From NCBI GenBank assembly GCA_023525715.1, contig JAKNSD010000064.1, positions 705,001-769,000 on the forward strand: a DNA stretch of 64,000 nucleotides, written 5' to 3'. This DNA comes from Cichorium intybus (lineage: Eukaryota > Streptophyta > Magnoliopsida > Asterales > Asteraceae). Each line of letters starts with the position of its first letter. Within the stretch, counting starts at the first letter, position 1. Shown here piece by piece: positions 34,826 through 47,044 of the stretch. The position numbers and the translations under genes are program-made. A model generated the notes under the pieces. That model made no database searches, was not told where the DNA came from, and saw only the letters and a program-made list of their open reading frames with translations.

Positions 34826-35835
34826 GGGAAAATGACTTAAAATGGCAACTAATAACATAAAACTTGCTTTTTAAGTCACTAAATTTTTAATTCTATCCAA
34901 TAAGTGATCTAACCTTTTATTTTGGTTTTAAATTAGCATTCAATACGTTTTTTTACCGGTTACACCCCGTTTCCTTACCCATGTGGCCTCCAGGTTAGGA
35001 ATGTTAGGGAAAAAATTACCCATCGAAAACCCTATATCATATTCACGCCTCTTTGACTGAAATCATATTCACGACTCTTACTCTGCTCCTTCACACACAC
35101 TCTGAAAACCCTAGATCGATGTCTTCTTCATCCTCCTACTTTCTTGAAGGCAAATTCGATCATAATTCTTCAGTTCGATGATATTGCAATCAACTGTTAA
35201 AGTGCTTCTAGATATGAACATACATCACAAAATCGATGTCTTCTTCATCCTCTTACTTTCTTGACTGCTTCTAGATATGAACATACATCACAATCAACTG
35301 TTAAAGTGCAGATTCAAACCCTAGAATATGCATAAGAAGTATGATAGCCTTAGAATGATTAAACAATAAATATGTTATCGTTATTAACCCTACAATGGTC
35401 GGAAATTGCACCACTTGAAGGATTGCCAACAAACTCTGTTATCAATCCTAAAATATGAAACTAGGGTAACGACTTGGACTACATACATACCTCAACAATG
35501 GTGGAATTACACCAATTGAAGGAATCGCACCAGTTGGAAAGAATCGCAACAATCACAATCCAGATACAAGCAGATCGATTTTGAGAGTTGTGGAGGGAAG
35601 GGACGAGTTTACGTATCACTTGGCTTCTTCCACTACACAATATTGACTAAGGTGTGGTTTAATGTCCGACTTGGAATCCACATGGTTAGAAAACCGGGTA
35701 TAACCGGTAGATATTGTGTTTAGTGGTATTTAAAACCAAAATAAAAAGTTGGATCACTTATGAGATACAATTAAAAATTTAGTGACTTAAAAAGCAAGTT
35801 TTATGTTATTGGTTGCCATTTTAAGTCATTTTCCC
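34826..35835. mobile_element. Mutator-like (MULE) element with long TIRs and gene-like interior
   Basis: 1010 bp with inverted repeats of at least 110 bp opening GGGAAAATGACTTAAAATGG on both strands. Flanks TTATATTTT (34817-34825) and TTACATTTT (35836-35844) are 9-bp target duplications with one mismatch, as expected for MULEs. The interior looks like captured 5' gene sequence: AACCCTAGATCG followed by ATG and Ser-rich codons near 35119, and internal direct repeats (CGATGTCTTCTTCATCCTC twice, CTTCTAGATATGAACATAC twice). No transposase is present, so it is a Pack-MULE-like or non-autonomous MULE. Confidence 0.85.
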
Positions 35836-35844
35836 TTACATTTT

Positions 35845-36310
35845 CAATATTAATTCTATGATTTTAAACATAATATATTTAATTTATTACCTTAGTTTGG
35901 TTGTAAATATTATCTTTTTAGTTCTATCAGTATATAGTTATCAATCTAATATACTTACTTTTTTCATTCAATACAAAAAATATACATATGAAGTTGATAA
36001 AATATGTTCAAATACTACTTTTTAAACTATTAAAAAAATATAACATAATGTTCGTGAAAAATAAACTCATATATAACTCTAATTTCAACGTTAATTCTAT
36101 GATTTTTAACATAATATACTTGATTTGTTATTCATTTGTAAATATTATCATTTTAATTCTATAAGTATGTAGTTATCAATCTAATATACTTAATTTTTCA
36201 TTCAAAACAAAAAAAAATCAAATAAACTTGGAAATTTTTGTTGAAATACTACTTTATAAATGATTAAAAAAATATAACATAACCTTCAATGAAAAATCTA
36301 AACTGAAATA
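35845..36310. repeat. ~232-bp tandem duplication, AT-rich
   Basis: Copy 1 (35845-36075) and copy 2 (36080-36310) share TTAATTCTATGATTTT.AACATAATATA, TATAGTTATCAATCTAATATACTTA and ATTAAAAAAATATAACATAA. Confidence 0.75.
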
Positions 36311-36599
36311 TGAAATTATCAAAAAATTTGACCAAAACTGTTTTTTCTAATAATGAAAATTCTCAAAAGATGTAGTTTTCTATTGATTAAAAAGATAATA
36401 ATTGTATTTATGTATTACTTGGTTAATTTGAAACCTAAATGACTCTTCATATATCTTAAATTAATAGTCTTTACTAATAACTTTTTATATTCCTCTCATG
36501 TATACATGTTGCTATATAAGTAGAATTTTTTCATAAAAAACATTCATGTCTTTTAAGTGTTTGTGTTAAAATATGAAGAGTAGAAGAAATTGGAAAAAT

Positions 36600-37070
36600 A
36601 CACCAAACGTATGTTGATTTTTCTATAATCTTGAAATTGTTTTTATATTCTTTGTATTTTTTAGGGGTGTTTGATGTATTTTTAATAAAAATATTATAAT
36701 AGTTATTTTGGTACTTTTATGTTATTAAAGTTGTAGTATTTAAATTTTCTATAGTATTTGTTATTCGTAAGATTGTGATATATACAATCATGAAATTGTT
36801 TCTACAAATTTTTTTATGATTATGGAGGGTTTGATGTGGTTTATAAATATAAATGTTATAAGAGATGTTTCAATGCTTCTATGTTATTAATTTTTTCATA
36901 CTTTTTGTTATTCGTTTGTTTCTACGAATTTTGTGTATGATATACGAGTGTGGTGTGTTTTTCGAATAAATATGTTATAATAGATAGTTCGATGATATCA
37001 TGCTATTAAAAGACATAATATTTATTTTTATACTATTTGTTATTTGTTAGATTGCGATATTCATTCGACA
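36600..37070. repeat. ~150-170-bp degenerate tandem units
   Basis: Three units share GAAATTGTTTCTACAAATTTT-like, TTTGATGT..TTT.AATAAA.AT, TATGTTATTAA and TTTGTTATTCGT.AGATTG.GATAT segments. AT-rich and non-coding. Confidence 0.6.
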
Positions 37071-37995
37071 ATCAAGAAATGAAACAAATGTAATGTTTTA
37101 ATCATATTCCTTAGTGGAAAACAAAAAAAAAACAATAAAATTTTTGGACGTTTTAACTAAACATCGCATGAGGTTATTTATGATGAAATTAGTTTTGAAT
37201 AAAAAAATTGAAATCATGTTTTATTTAGGACGGAAAAGACGTTTGACATAGCTTAAAACACTCCATAAAATTATCAATTAAATGAGATACATGACCAATA
37301 ATTTAAAACTATGAAGATTAATATAACTAATTAGTTAAATAGAGTTTTCCCTTTGCTACTCACATAGGTTTCATGTAGAAATATTAAATAATAATTCGTT
37401 AGAGTTAACAATTTTTTTACTCATTTAAGGTAGTTCATTAATATTTAATGCTAATGTATATTAACAATTTTTGTTTATTTTAATTTACGAGCTGTTAAAT
37501 TAGAAATATTAAACCAAGTTATTTTTATAATCTTTAACGTTATAGTATATTCTTTCATAACAACTCTTATTATTTTACAAATCAAATTATCGTTTTTTCA
37601 TCTATTAAGTCATAAGCTTAACGAATAGTAATAATAACTATTATAAGTAACAATTGTATAACATAAGTTATAAAGTCTGTTGAGATGTAATAGTTAATAA
37701 CTTTCAGATGAAATTTGTGGAACTTTGACATTAAAAGAAATATTTCAATATAATTAACCAACAATAATTCTTTGTAACAGAAAACTTTTTACTTATGTTA
37801 GTTCATTACCAATAAGTCTAAAACATTTCACAATAAAGATTCCAACTATACTATGAATTCGTTTTTTATTTTGACCATCATCTGCTAAAATTTTCATATT
37901 GTTAATTTATTATAATATAAATTAACAAATTTCTTTATTTATTTTCTGATGTTTTTAGAACGAATGTCTCGATATAAGATAATCTATTATAAGAG

Positions 37996-37996
<1 letters not shown>
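37071..37996. other. AT-rich intergenic sequence
   Basis: No gene or element end is recognised. Confidence 0.45.

Positions 37997-38074
<78 letters not shown>
37997..38074. repeat. (TA)n microsatellite
   Basis: About 39 TA dinucleotides. Confidence 0.97.
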
Positions 38075-38078
<4 letters not shown>

Positions 38079-38109
38079 CAAATTAAAAAACAAACTTAAT
38101 CTATTTTCA

Positions 38110-38560
38110 ATAACAATCACATTTACTATTCTCCAACACCTTTGATTATGGTTAAATATCTACCATACAGTGTTATGTATTCACAAGTGTACCATAACTA
38201 CTTGACAACCCTAATAACACTCTTTCCATGCTCCATAGTTGGATTAATAGTATATTAGTTTAGTCTACTCAACACATAATCCAAGTCGAGTCTTATACAA
38301 CCCATCACATATATTAGGGTGCCAATGATTATTGAGTACTCTATTTGGGCAGCACCATCACGTATCTTCTTTGTTAGATTTCTACGAAATTCTAAATATA
38401 TTATAATCATCCATATTGAATTTATTAATAATCCTGTCCACATAACAAGTTCGATTTAAAACAAGTCTATTTTGTGTATGTCTAATCTTGATCCTAACAA
38501 TCACATCCATTAGACCCATATCATTCATGTCAAGCCTTGATTTCAATGTAACTTTAGTTG
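38110..38560 (-). pseudogene. Copia RT/RNase H fragment
   Basis: The minus strand reads NDMGLMDVIVRIKI (38500s), then LVLNRTCYVDRIINKFNM, then YSIIIGTLIYVMGCIRLDLDYVLSRLN and NPTMEHGKSVIRVVK. These are the consecutive blocks at the end of copia reverse transcriptase and the start of RNase H. Stops and substitutions show it is dead. It is joined to an LTR-like segment on its high-coordinate side. Confidence 0.75.
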
Positions 38561-38569
38561 ACTTTTGAT

Positions 38570-39080
38570 AGATTTTCTACTACCCAAGAACAGGCAATGG
38601 CAGCGGAAACATACAAATATTCTAAGGCAAGTAACATTTACTAAAACCTACAGCTGGGAAATTACTTATTGCATATTTACAACTACAAGAAGGTTTAAGT
38701 GTACCAACATTTAGCAAAACCGATTTGCTTGAAGAACCCTTTGAGAAAGACGAAACCCCAAATGCTAAGGAAGGTAGTACCCAAAAGATAATACCTCTAA
38801 TGGATCACACATAATTAGTCCAAACAATTAGGTTAACTAGGTCATTAAGAAAAGCTTGCTATAAAACCTTAAATAAGGATTATAGATTCTGCTTGAGACA
38901 GAACATAAAAACTCCAGAGGAATGTCTACTGAAGTTGGCGTAAATTATGTGGTGCCAGTGGAGAGTTTTTATAGCCTCAAGGGTGACTAAGGATAAACCT
39001 TAGAGATAAGCCTTATTTGAATTCAAACCGGATAAACCTTTTTATCTTTATTTTCAAATACACTTTAGCTGCTATATATA
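38570..39080 (-). mobile_element. Truncated copia LTR-like segment
   Basis: Resembles the copia C LTR in layout and short blocks (GGTGCCAGTGGAGAG..TTTTATAGCCTC, then TAGGGT/ATAAACC runs). It is cut by the (TA)n at 39085. No matching second LTR. Confidence 0.45.

Positions 39081-39084
<4 letters not shown>

Positions 39085-39174
<90 letters not shown>
39085..39174. repeat. (TA)n microsatellite, left flank of MITE
   Basis: About 45 TA dinucleotides ending directly at the MITE. Confidence 0.97.
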
Positions 39175-39176
<2 letters not shown>

Positions 39177-39525
39177 CAGGATCGGGTGAGGACTCTTTTT
39201 TCGGTGAGGACTCGTAAGGACACCTTAAAAAAATTGAAAAAAAATAAAAAAAATATATGTAATAATAAAATCGATCATAGTATTATATTGGAGAAAAAAA
39301 GATTCGAAAAAAACTTTTGGATCATTATTTTTTTTATAATGATCTAATGATCCAAAATAAAAAAAAAATTGGATCCTTACTTTTTTCAATGATCCAAATT
39401 TTTTTTCCAATTTTTTTATAATGATATAGTACTATTCTCGATTTTATGATTTGTATTTTTTTTTCAATTTTTTAAGGTGTCCTTACGAGTACTCACCGAA
39501 AAAATAGTCATCACCGGAACCGGAT

Positions 39526-39527
<2 letters not shown>
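39175..39527. mobile_element. Foldback MITE embedded in (TA)n (micron-like)
   Basis: The left end AGGATCGGGTGAGGACT and the minus-strand reading of the right end GGATCCGGTTCCGGTGATGA pair imperfectly. Then TTTTTTCGGTGAG.ACTCG and TAAGGACACCTTAAAAAA pair almost perfectly. The whole 353 bp can form a hairpin. Both sides are (TA)n, so the element appears to target or expand TA repeats, as reported for rice micron elements. Confidence 0.75.

Positions 39528-39621
<94 letters not shown>
39528..39621. repeat. (TA)n microsatellite, right flank of MITE
   Basis: About 47 TA dinucleotides, ending at a second AGGATCGGGTGAGGACT. Confidence 0.97.
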
Positions 39622-39623
<2 letters not shown>

Positions 39624-39864
39624 ATCGGGTGAGGACTGCGAGGACAATTTTTAGCCTTGGGATTGAAAAAATAAGTAGATGAGATTTAATCTTATTTATC
39701 ATCAAAATATCGCGAGATGATATGGCACTTTTGTAATTATTTGCGAGATTTTGATAAATTCCCCCAAAGGTTAATTGTTTGGAGGGTTAAAATATAAAAT
39801 GAAATAAGAAAAATAAATAAATAAATAAAATTAGAAAATGCTATCTTTCACGTGCCTCTCCCTC

Positions 39865-39910
<46 letters not shown>

Positions 39911-40490
39911 CTCTGTCATGTATCGCCCAACCATTGGCTAGGCTTTTATTTTTATTCTATCCGTTTTGTTTTACTGCTATAACTTTTTATTTTTTTTACA
40001 AAAAACAATTCTGAAAACCCATAGTTCTTAAAATTTATTTCTATACAAAATGAACTCAATCATGAAAATCTGAAAAAAAAAATTAATTTTTTATTTTTTA
40101 TTTTTATAAAAAACCCAGAAAAAAAATATTTTTCAATAATTATGAAAATTTAAAGAATATTTCTACTCACTATACTACTGACTTTTGTAAAAAAAAATTT
40201 ATAAATAAGTTTTTTAGAAGTATTCGTATTTTAATTTTAACAAATGTTTTTTATAAAACATAGTGAAATTTTTTATCCAAATTCAAAAAAGCAAATAAGC
40301 TGATTCAAAATATTTATGATTTAAAAAAGTTATGATTCAACATTTTATGATCCTTAATTTGTAATGATCTAAAAATATTTTGATTCAATTATTTTATGAC
40401 TCTTAATTATATCTTTTATGATTCAAAATTAAATGATTCAAAATATATAATGATCAAAATTTTGCTATGAACAAAAATTTTATGAATGAC
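39622..40490. other. Second micron-like start, then AT-rich sequence
   Basis: It starts with the same 17 bp (AGGATCGGGTGAGGACT) as the MITE at 39175 but continues differently (GCGAGGACAATTTTTAGCC). It may be a related element whose other end is unidentified. Beyond about 39950 it is AT-rich without a gene. Confidence 0.45.
39869..39906. repeat. (CT)n microsatellite
   Basis: About 19 CT dinucleotides. Confidence 0.95.
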
Positions 40491-41775
40491 AGTTGCATCT
40501 CCATGCTATGTCAAATCTCTATTGACATCAACTAACATTCCATGACAGTCTTAATTCAACACTTACTTCCATGAGTGTGACCGACTGTGGATGTTTGAGT
40601 AATTTAATACTCGGGAAGCAGATTCAAAACATGCAAAACGAAACACGATAATAAATAATTACAAAATGGTAGGTCACTAACTTATAAAGAAATCTTCATT
40701 CATTAATCACCAAATTCAATTAAATTTATTATTGTTATAATGTTTCAACTATAACTGACTACTAAAACTAATATCATCTCTCATGCCTATGCTCTTAGCA
40801 TGCTCTTCGTGCTTAATTTTACTCAACGCCATCGTGAAAGGATCAGCCGGATTATCCTCCGATGATACTCTATTTACTACGATGTCCTTACTTCCACCTT
40901 GTGACGAACATAGTGGTATTTCCTGAGTATATGCCTTGATCTTCCGTGATCCCTAGGTTCCTTAGTCAACGCGACTGCACCTTCGTTATCACAGAAGATT
41001 TCAACGGGTTCATGGATTGTCGGAACAACTTCGAGATCACCGATGAAGTTCTTTAACCAAACGGCTTCCTTTGCAGCCTCACTAGCCGCAATATACTCGG
41101 ACTCATCTGCCATTGTGTATTTTTTGGAACTTTTCCAAGTCACTGCACCCCTATTTAACAGGAACACCCAACCCGATTGTGAACAGCTGTCATCCCTATC
41201 TGTTTGGAAACTCGCATCACTGTACCCACTCACTTTGAGTTCATCTTTGCCACCGAATACCATGAACTTTTCCTTTGTATTTCTTAAATACTTAAGAATG
41301 TTCTTAACTGCTGTCCAATGACTTTCGTCGGGTTGTCATGATACTGGCTCACCATGCTCAGGGCAAATGAGACATCGGGACAAGTATATGTCATGGCATA
41401 CATGATCGATCCTATAGTCGAAGCATACTGACTCGACTCATTTTGTCCACCGCATCACTAGTGGCTGGACGTTAAGCTTTACTAAGTTGTATGCCATGGT
41501 GTAAGGGTAAGGACCCTTTCTTGGAGTCCTGCATATTCTTCAATATCTTATCCAAGTATGTACTTTGGCTAAGTCCCAATAGACGCTTAGATCTGTCTTT
41601 GTATATCCTTATTCCAAGTATATACATTGCATCTCCTAGATCCTTCATAGCGAAACATTTCCTAAGCCAGGATTTTACACCTTCAAGGGTTGGGATATCG
41701 TTTCCTATAAGGACTATGTCATCCACATACAGCACTAGAAAGACTACAATGCTCCCACTAGCTTTGACATATACG
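40491..41775 (-). pseudogene. Copia A, 3' part (RT end, RNase H, 3' UTR)
   Basis: The minus strand has RT end blocks (FLVLYVDDIVLIGNDIPTL at 41472-41783, MKDLGDAMYILGIRIYKD) and RNase H blocks (VSGYSDASFQTDRDDS, EIFCDNEGAVALTKEPRDH at 40877-41263). An untranslated tail follows that resembles the copia C tail (CATGACAGTCTTA, CGACTGTGGA). Frames are broken. It stops near 40490 without a recognisable 3' LTR. Copia A continues at 44894 and 59714 after two younger insertions. It is closely related to copia B and C. Confidence 0.85.
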
Positions 41776-44700
41776 TGAAACACCCTCGCTTAAGGCTTTT
41801 CATAAAACATCATTCTAACCCATGGTTTATCATCATTATTTCAAAAATCATCCTTTAGTAAAACTTCAATTTCGTCATCTTCAAATAAGTCATTTTCCTT
41901 TAAAACCATTTTAAAACACATGAGCTTTAATGAGAAATAATTTAAGTTTAAGTTGCAGAAAACATCGTTTGGTCCCATTTCAGATAAAACATTTTTATAA
42001 AATGGCGAGGTTGTAACAATTCAAATACCATTACATAGCTCAAATGATACCACACAAACCGTGGCCTTCTAGACATCCAGCTCTTCTAAGTCATCTAAAC
42101 TCTCAACCTGAGTACACATCAAAATAAGTTAGGCAATTGAAATGCCTAGTGAGCTTACCCGAGGTTGACCCATTTTGAGTGGACAGTGAACTACCACACT
42201 CGGGACAAACCCCAAAAAATAGTTTTGAAACACACTTCAAAAGTTATTTTAAACATCATAAGGATTTACTTCAAAATAGATAGTTATGAAATGCAAATGC
42301 AATGCATAATGCAACTATCCCAAACCCACGTTCATCTCATAAAAGTCCAACTCACCTCAATGGCACCTACCTAAGTTCACAAATGACACGCACGAAGCAT
42401 ATCACTCGATCCCCGTATAGGTTAAACTAGAACTAGTGGCCATCACACTAGTCCCATGAGGGTTAGCAACTCCCTCATGCGTCTCCTCACCCTCTTTATT
42501 TTAGAGAAGGGTCAAACTCAAAACATCATAAAGGTGGCTACTTCAGCCAAACATCATTAAACATCTTTAAGGTCATCATAAGGTTCACTCGGTCAATCCC
42601 ATCCTATATGCAATGCAATGCACAAATAGGATGCTCAAAACATCTTTCAAAACATCATTAAAATCTTTATTTGAAAACATCTTTAGAAACTCATTTTCAT
42701 GCAATGCACAAGTAGTAATCATATAACACATTGCACATAATATTATGCATGAAAAGTATTTGATAACACACACAAAAGATATTAGTTGGTATGTGTACTC
42801 CCGGTAAACTCACCGAAGGTCAACTGACGAGTCAACACTAACTCCACACAAGGTTGATGCATATGGAGGCGCTCCTAGACATCATCTCATCCATCAAATC
42901 ATCTTAGTTGAGTGCTAGCTCAAGTCCTTAGTCTCATCTCCAATTCATTATAACATATATCCTTCCTACAATGCAAGAACAGAAGATATCATACTCGATT
43001 CATCTAAAAGTCGTACTATACTTACTTCTTTATAACAAAGAGGAAACCATCATTCATCATCTCAAAATGAAGTCCTTGACCCTCTAATATAAGGAAAATC
43101 TTAGTTAAAACATCCCCAAAGATTGGCATTAGAACAAGGACCCAAAGCCCAAACCATAAAGTTCAAAACCCAAAAACTGACATTTCTGGCCAACCCAGGC
43201 TACATGGGTCGTGTAGCCCTACACGGGTCGTGTAGGACCCAGGGCAAAACAAATCCGAAGCCCCATAGACCCTACACGGGTCGTGTATCAGCACACGGGT
43301 CGTGTACGCTGTACAATAACTTGGTTTTTGGTCATTTTAACCCCCTTTTGACCTAATTGAAGCTCCAAATCAACCCAAGACCAATTATACATGAAAATAC
43401 ACATTTAATAACTCATTTACAAGCATTCAACTCCCATTCCAAGTGTTCATGACTTAAACCAATGAAAATCACAATTCAAGTTCTTATCTCTTAACAAGTA
43501 ATTCATGAACTATGTTCCAAGTCAATCATTACACTTAACACCATCAAGTACCCAATTAAGTCCTTAACCAAGGTCATCTCTTAAGAGAATCATTCCCATA
43601 CAAACCCAAAGAAGATAGCCTCATGGAATCTCTAATTCCAATCATTGGTCCAAATGATTTAACCCATGGAATACCCAATTCCAATCCATCAATGGGTGTT
43701 TACAAGTGGAGATTCCTTCTTCCATTCCATGGAATCCTTAGGAAATGATCCTTACTCCAATATTACTTCCAAATTGATGTAACAAATTCATTCATCCATT
43801 TAAACAAGAGATCCAATCATCATCTACATGAATAAAACCCATTTTAATGCCCAATTCCCATATTCTAGTGTATCAAGGTTTAAGATTACAATTCAAGGGT
43901 TGAAATCCTTAAGGAATCATTAGAAATGAATCCCTTCATCCAAAACCACCATATTCATCCATCAATTTCAATATTCCTCCTCCATTCATCAGATCCCCAA
44001 AATCTAGGGTTCATAACACCCAAATAAATCAACTAAGTGAATCTAGAGCATCCATGGATAGAATGTGGATTCAAATCAACTTAGAAACATCAAATAAACA
44101 TTGGGGAATCATAGGAATAACCTCATCCCACCATAAATCTCGAATTGGGTCAAATCCCCAAACTCAAACTCGAAATCAAGGCTAGAAGAGTGGGTTTATA
44201 CCTTAGATTGCTTGAATTCTTCAAGGACTTTGATCAATCTTCACACTCTTGCATCTCATCCTCCATGATCTCTCAAAATCGCCACTCTCTCCTCTCCTTC
44301 TCTAAAAAAAAACGTGATATGGCTGAAGTGGGTGAAACCCCCATCAAAAGCTTGGCATCTTTCACAATTGGCAAGATTAGTCCTTACAGTTTGGTCTTTC
44401 TTCACCCAACACCCATAGTTAACTCTTTTTCATTAAAAGTCGCTAGTTTCACACTCATGCCCCAAATATACATATTTGTTTCACTTGAGTCATTCTCTAG
44501 GTCAACACCAACCCTTAGTTTCCCAAAATTGACACAAATGGTCCCTTACACTAAAATTCTTCACAATTTGGTCATTAATATTAACTTAAGGGATTATTCA
44601 ACTCACACTAAGTTTCTAGATCCATTCCTTTATAATATTTGCTAATCTTTCTAAATCTTGACTAGTCAAATCCACCTAGGGTAAGTTTGGCCAAAATGAC

Positions 44701-44888
44701 ACTTTTAGTCCTCATGACAAAATTTCTCATATTTGGTTTACAATCAGATTTTAAAACTATATTTGGCTCATTTATTCATAATATAAAATATAAAAAAAAT
44801 ATTAAATTTAGTTATTCTTTATTTACAAAATAAATTTTATTTGCCGGTTTAAGCCCAAAACTCGTAGGCCCAAAACACGGATGTTACA
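41776..44888 (-). mobile_element. Solo LTR, 3.1 kb, gypsy type, inserted in copia A
   Basis: 3113 bp between perfect 5-bp target duplications ATACG (41771-41775 and 44889-44893). On the minus strand it opens TGTAACATCCGTG and closes GGGTGTTTCA (TG...CA). The interrupted copia RT reads on across the join, which confirms the borders. No internal coding domain is present. The TGTAACA start and the great length fit long-LTR Ty3/gypsy lineages such as Tekay/Del. It carries four near-copies of TACACGGGTCGTGTA at 43200-43310. Confidence 0.85.
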
Positions 44889-44893
44889 ATACG

Positions 44894-45096
44894 CATGACT
44901 CATCTTCACTTCTAGAAAATCCAAACTCTTTGACCTTTTCATGGAAGCAAAGATTCCAGCTACGAGATGCTTGTTTAAGTCCATAGATGGACTTATCAAG
45001 CTTGCACACCTTATTAGGATACTTGGCATGCTCAAAACCTTCTGGTTGTGTCATGAACACATCCTCCGAAAGTTTTCCGTTGAGGAAAGACGTTTT
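44894..45096 (-). pseudogene. Copia A, middle RT segment
   Basis: Continues the RT from 41775 across the solo LTR: the minus strand encodes the region around FLNGKLSEDVF..QPEGF and YGLKQAS-like sequence, and its DNA matches the copia C segment 50265-50460. It ends at the copia B insertion point GTTTT (45092-45096). Confidence 0.85.
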
Positions 45097-45672
45097 TGTT
45101 GGTTATATGCCCATCGTTATAACAAGTTGGTAATATTATTATAAATAGTAGGGTCTTTTTGGGTTACACGCTAGAGACGATTTAGCTAAAAGAGATAGAA
45201 AAATAAACTTGAGGGGTTAAGTTTATTAATATACCAAAGTAAAGGTATATTAATTAGAAACTTAATAAGGATAAAGGACTAAAGTGAAATATCCACAAAG
45301 GAGGGGATAAGGATGAGGAGCACTATAAATACAACCCTAGATCTGAGTTGTAAAGGCTGCCAAAACCCTAATTTTTGTCACTCTCCTCCCACCCGTCGGT
45401 ATACGGCCGATTTCTTTACGTACTAAAACTTCAAGCAAAGGTATATACAACATCAACGGGTGCTGGATCGTTGTCTTGGGTGCGATTACATTAGAGGAGT
45501 TCTATTTTGGGCTCTCGTCATCCTAACAAAATCAGATCTGAGATTTAAAAGGTATGTCTTGAACCCTCTTGATTTTACAGTTACAAAAGTGTGCATGATT
45601 CTGTGATCCTGATTGAATACGATTTTGTTTTAAGTTTCCGCTGCGTTTGTTTTATGTTATCGTATTCCAATA
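45097..45672 (+). repeat. Copia B 5' LTR
   Basis: 576 bp opening TGTTGGTTATATGCCC and closing ATTCCAATA. Contains a TATAAATA box near 45323-45331. Confidence 0.95.
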
Positions 45673-45673
45673 G

Positions 45674-45687
45674 TGGTATCAGAGCAG
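45674..45687 (+). promoter_or_regulatory. Copia B primer-binding site
   Basis: TGGTATCAGAGCAG, complementary to the 3' end of plant initiator tRNA-Met, one base after the LTR. Confidence 0.95.
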
Positions 45688-47044
45688 CTTTATCATGATT
45701 TTGTACTGTTTTGATTCGATTAAAATTGTTAAAAATCGTTTTTTTCTGATTTATCGAATCTGATCAACGTCCGCGCCGCGGTACTTGAAATATCGCGTCG
45801 CGGGTTTTTCTAAAGTTACGATCATTAGGGTTTTGCCGCGTCGCGTTTCCTAGTGTTCCGCGCCGCGTCGTTCTTGTCATGATCGGTTTCTTTTGATTAC
45901 CGTGTCGTGTTTTCTCGTGATCCGTGTCGCGACGGTCGTGACGTTTTATTTTCTGAAATCAGATTTCTTGTTATAAAATGGTGATTTTAGTATTGTATGA
46001 TTGTTTAGATTAATGATTGACATAGAATGCTTGCATGCTCAATAGGATTAATAGCTAAACACAAAGTTTAAAATGCTTCAAAATTTAATGGATGATTGTT
46101 TAAATTAATTATTAACACTGCATCCTTGCGTGTTTAATAGAATTAATAGTTAAACATAATTTTCAAAGAATACTTAAAATTTTAAATGATATATATATTA
46201 GAATTGTATCTATATGTATAACTTAAAATAAAAAGATTGGTCAGACCGTGACTAGGCTCACCTACTCTAAATGTGTAGAAGGTTTAAGGAGGTTTTTTTT
46301 ATTCCTAATGAGGTCGGTTTTTAAACAGCATTCACTGCTTACCACCCTCACCGCCTGTCGTATTTTATTGAGTGGAGTTACCGAAAGGGTTTGATAGGAC
46401 AGTGTTTCAAGATAAAAGTATTACTGAAAATATACAAGTAAGAAAAATTTGTTAAAAGTTAATAGAATTGTTCAAAAGTCAAATTGGCATTTTCAAACCG
46501 GTTTTAAAAGTTTAAATTGACCCTTATGCCAATTAAAAGGTTAAAATGTTTTAACAAAAACGAAACAAAATCCCGTTTTATGAAAATATAAATCTCATGC
46601 TACCCACAAAGAACCACACATTTAACCGGGCCCTTCCGGTGTGGGAAGTGCTATAGCCAACGCGTCGGATTGGACTCGGCCAAAATGATATGATACTCGC
46701 GATAACTCATGAATCATGGGCCGGGTGTCACGTGAGCCCTTCGTGGTCGATTTACCATCCAAACCCGTGATCCGCAGCATACCCGTCACGGGAGAGAGGA
46801 TGAGCATGATGGGACTAAACATGCCATTGATTAGATTCAATGAATCCCGAAAGATCTAGAAGCTTCATAGAGATTGAAGTTGGCAAAGAGTATTGCCTAC
46901 CTAAATAACTTTTGGGGGTGACTACAGCATATCTCTTCACCACCAGAAGTGAAATATGGATTCTAGCCTTAAGTAAAATTATTGTTTTGGGTAATTAATT
47001 TTTTTAAGGATTAATCAAACTAATTAAATCTACTTTTCATATAG
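45688..47044 (+). other. Copia B 5' untranslated leader
   Basis: About 1.36 kb without a gene. A CG-rich patch near 45765-45945 repeats CCGCG(C/T)CGCG / CGTGTCG-type motifs, unlike the AT-rich surroundings. Confidence 0.7.

Noticed and set aside
44145..44645. 166-codon plus-strand frame
   Set aside because: Lies within the 3.1-kb solo LTR and shows no protein family signature; probably chance, though an LTR-encoded peptide cannot be excluded.
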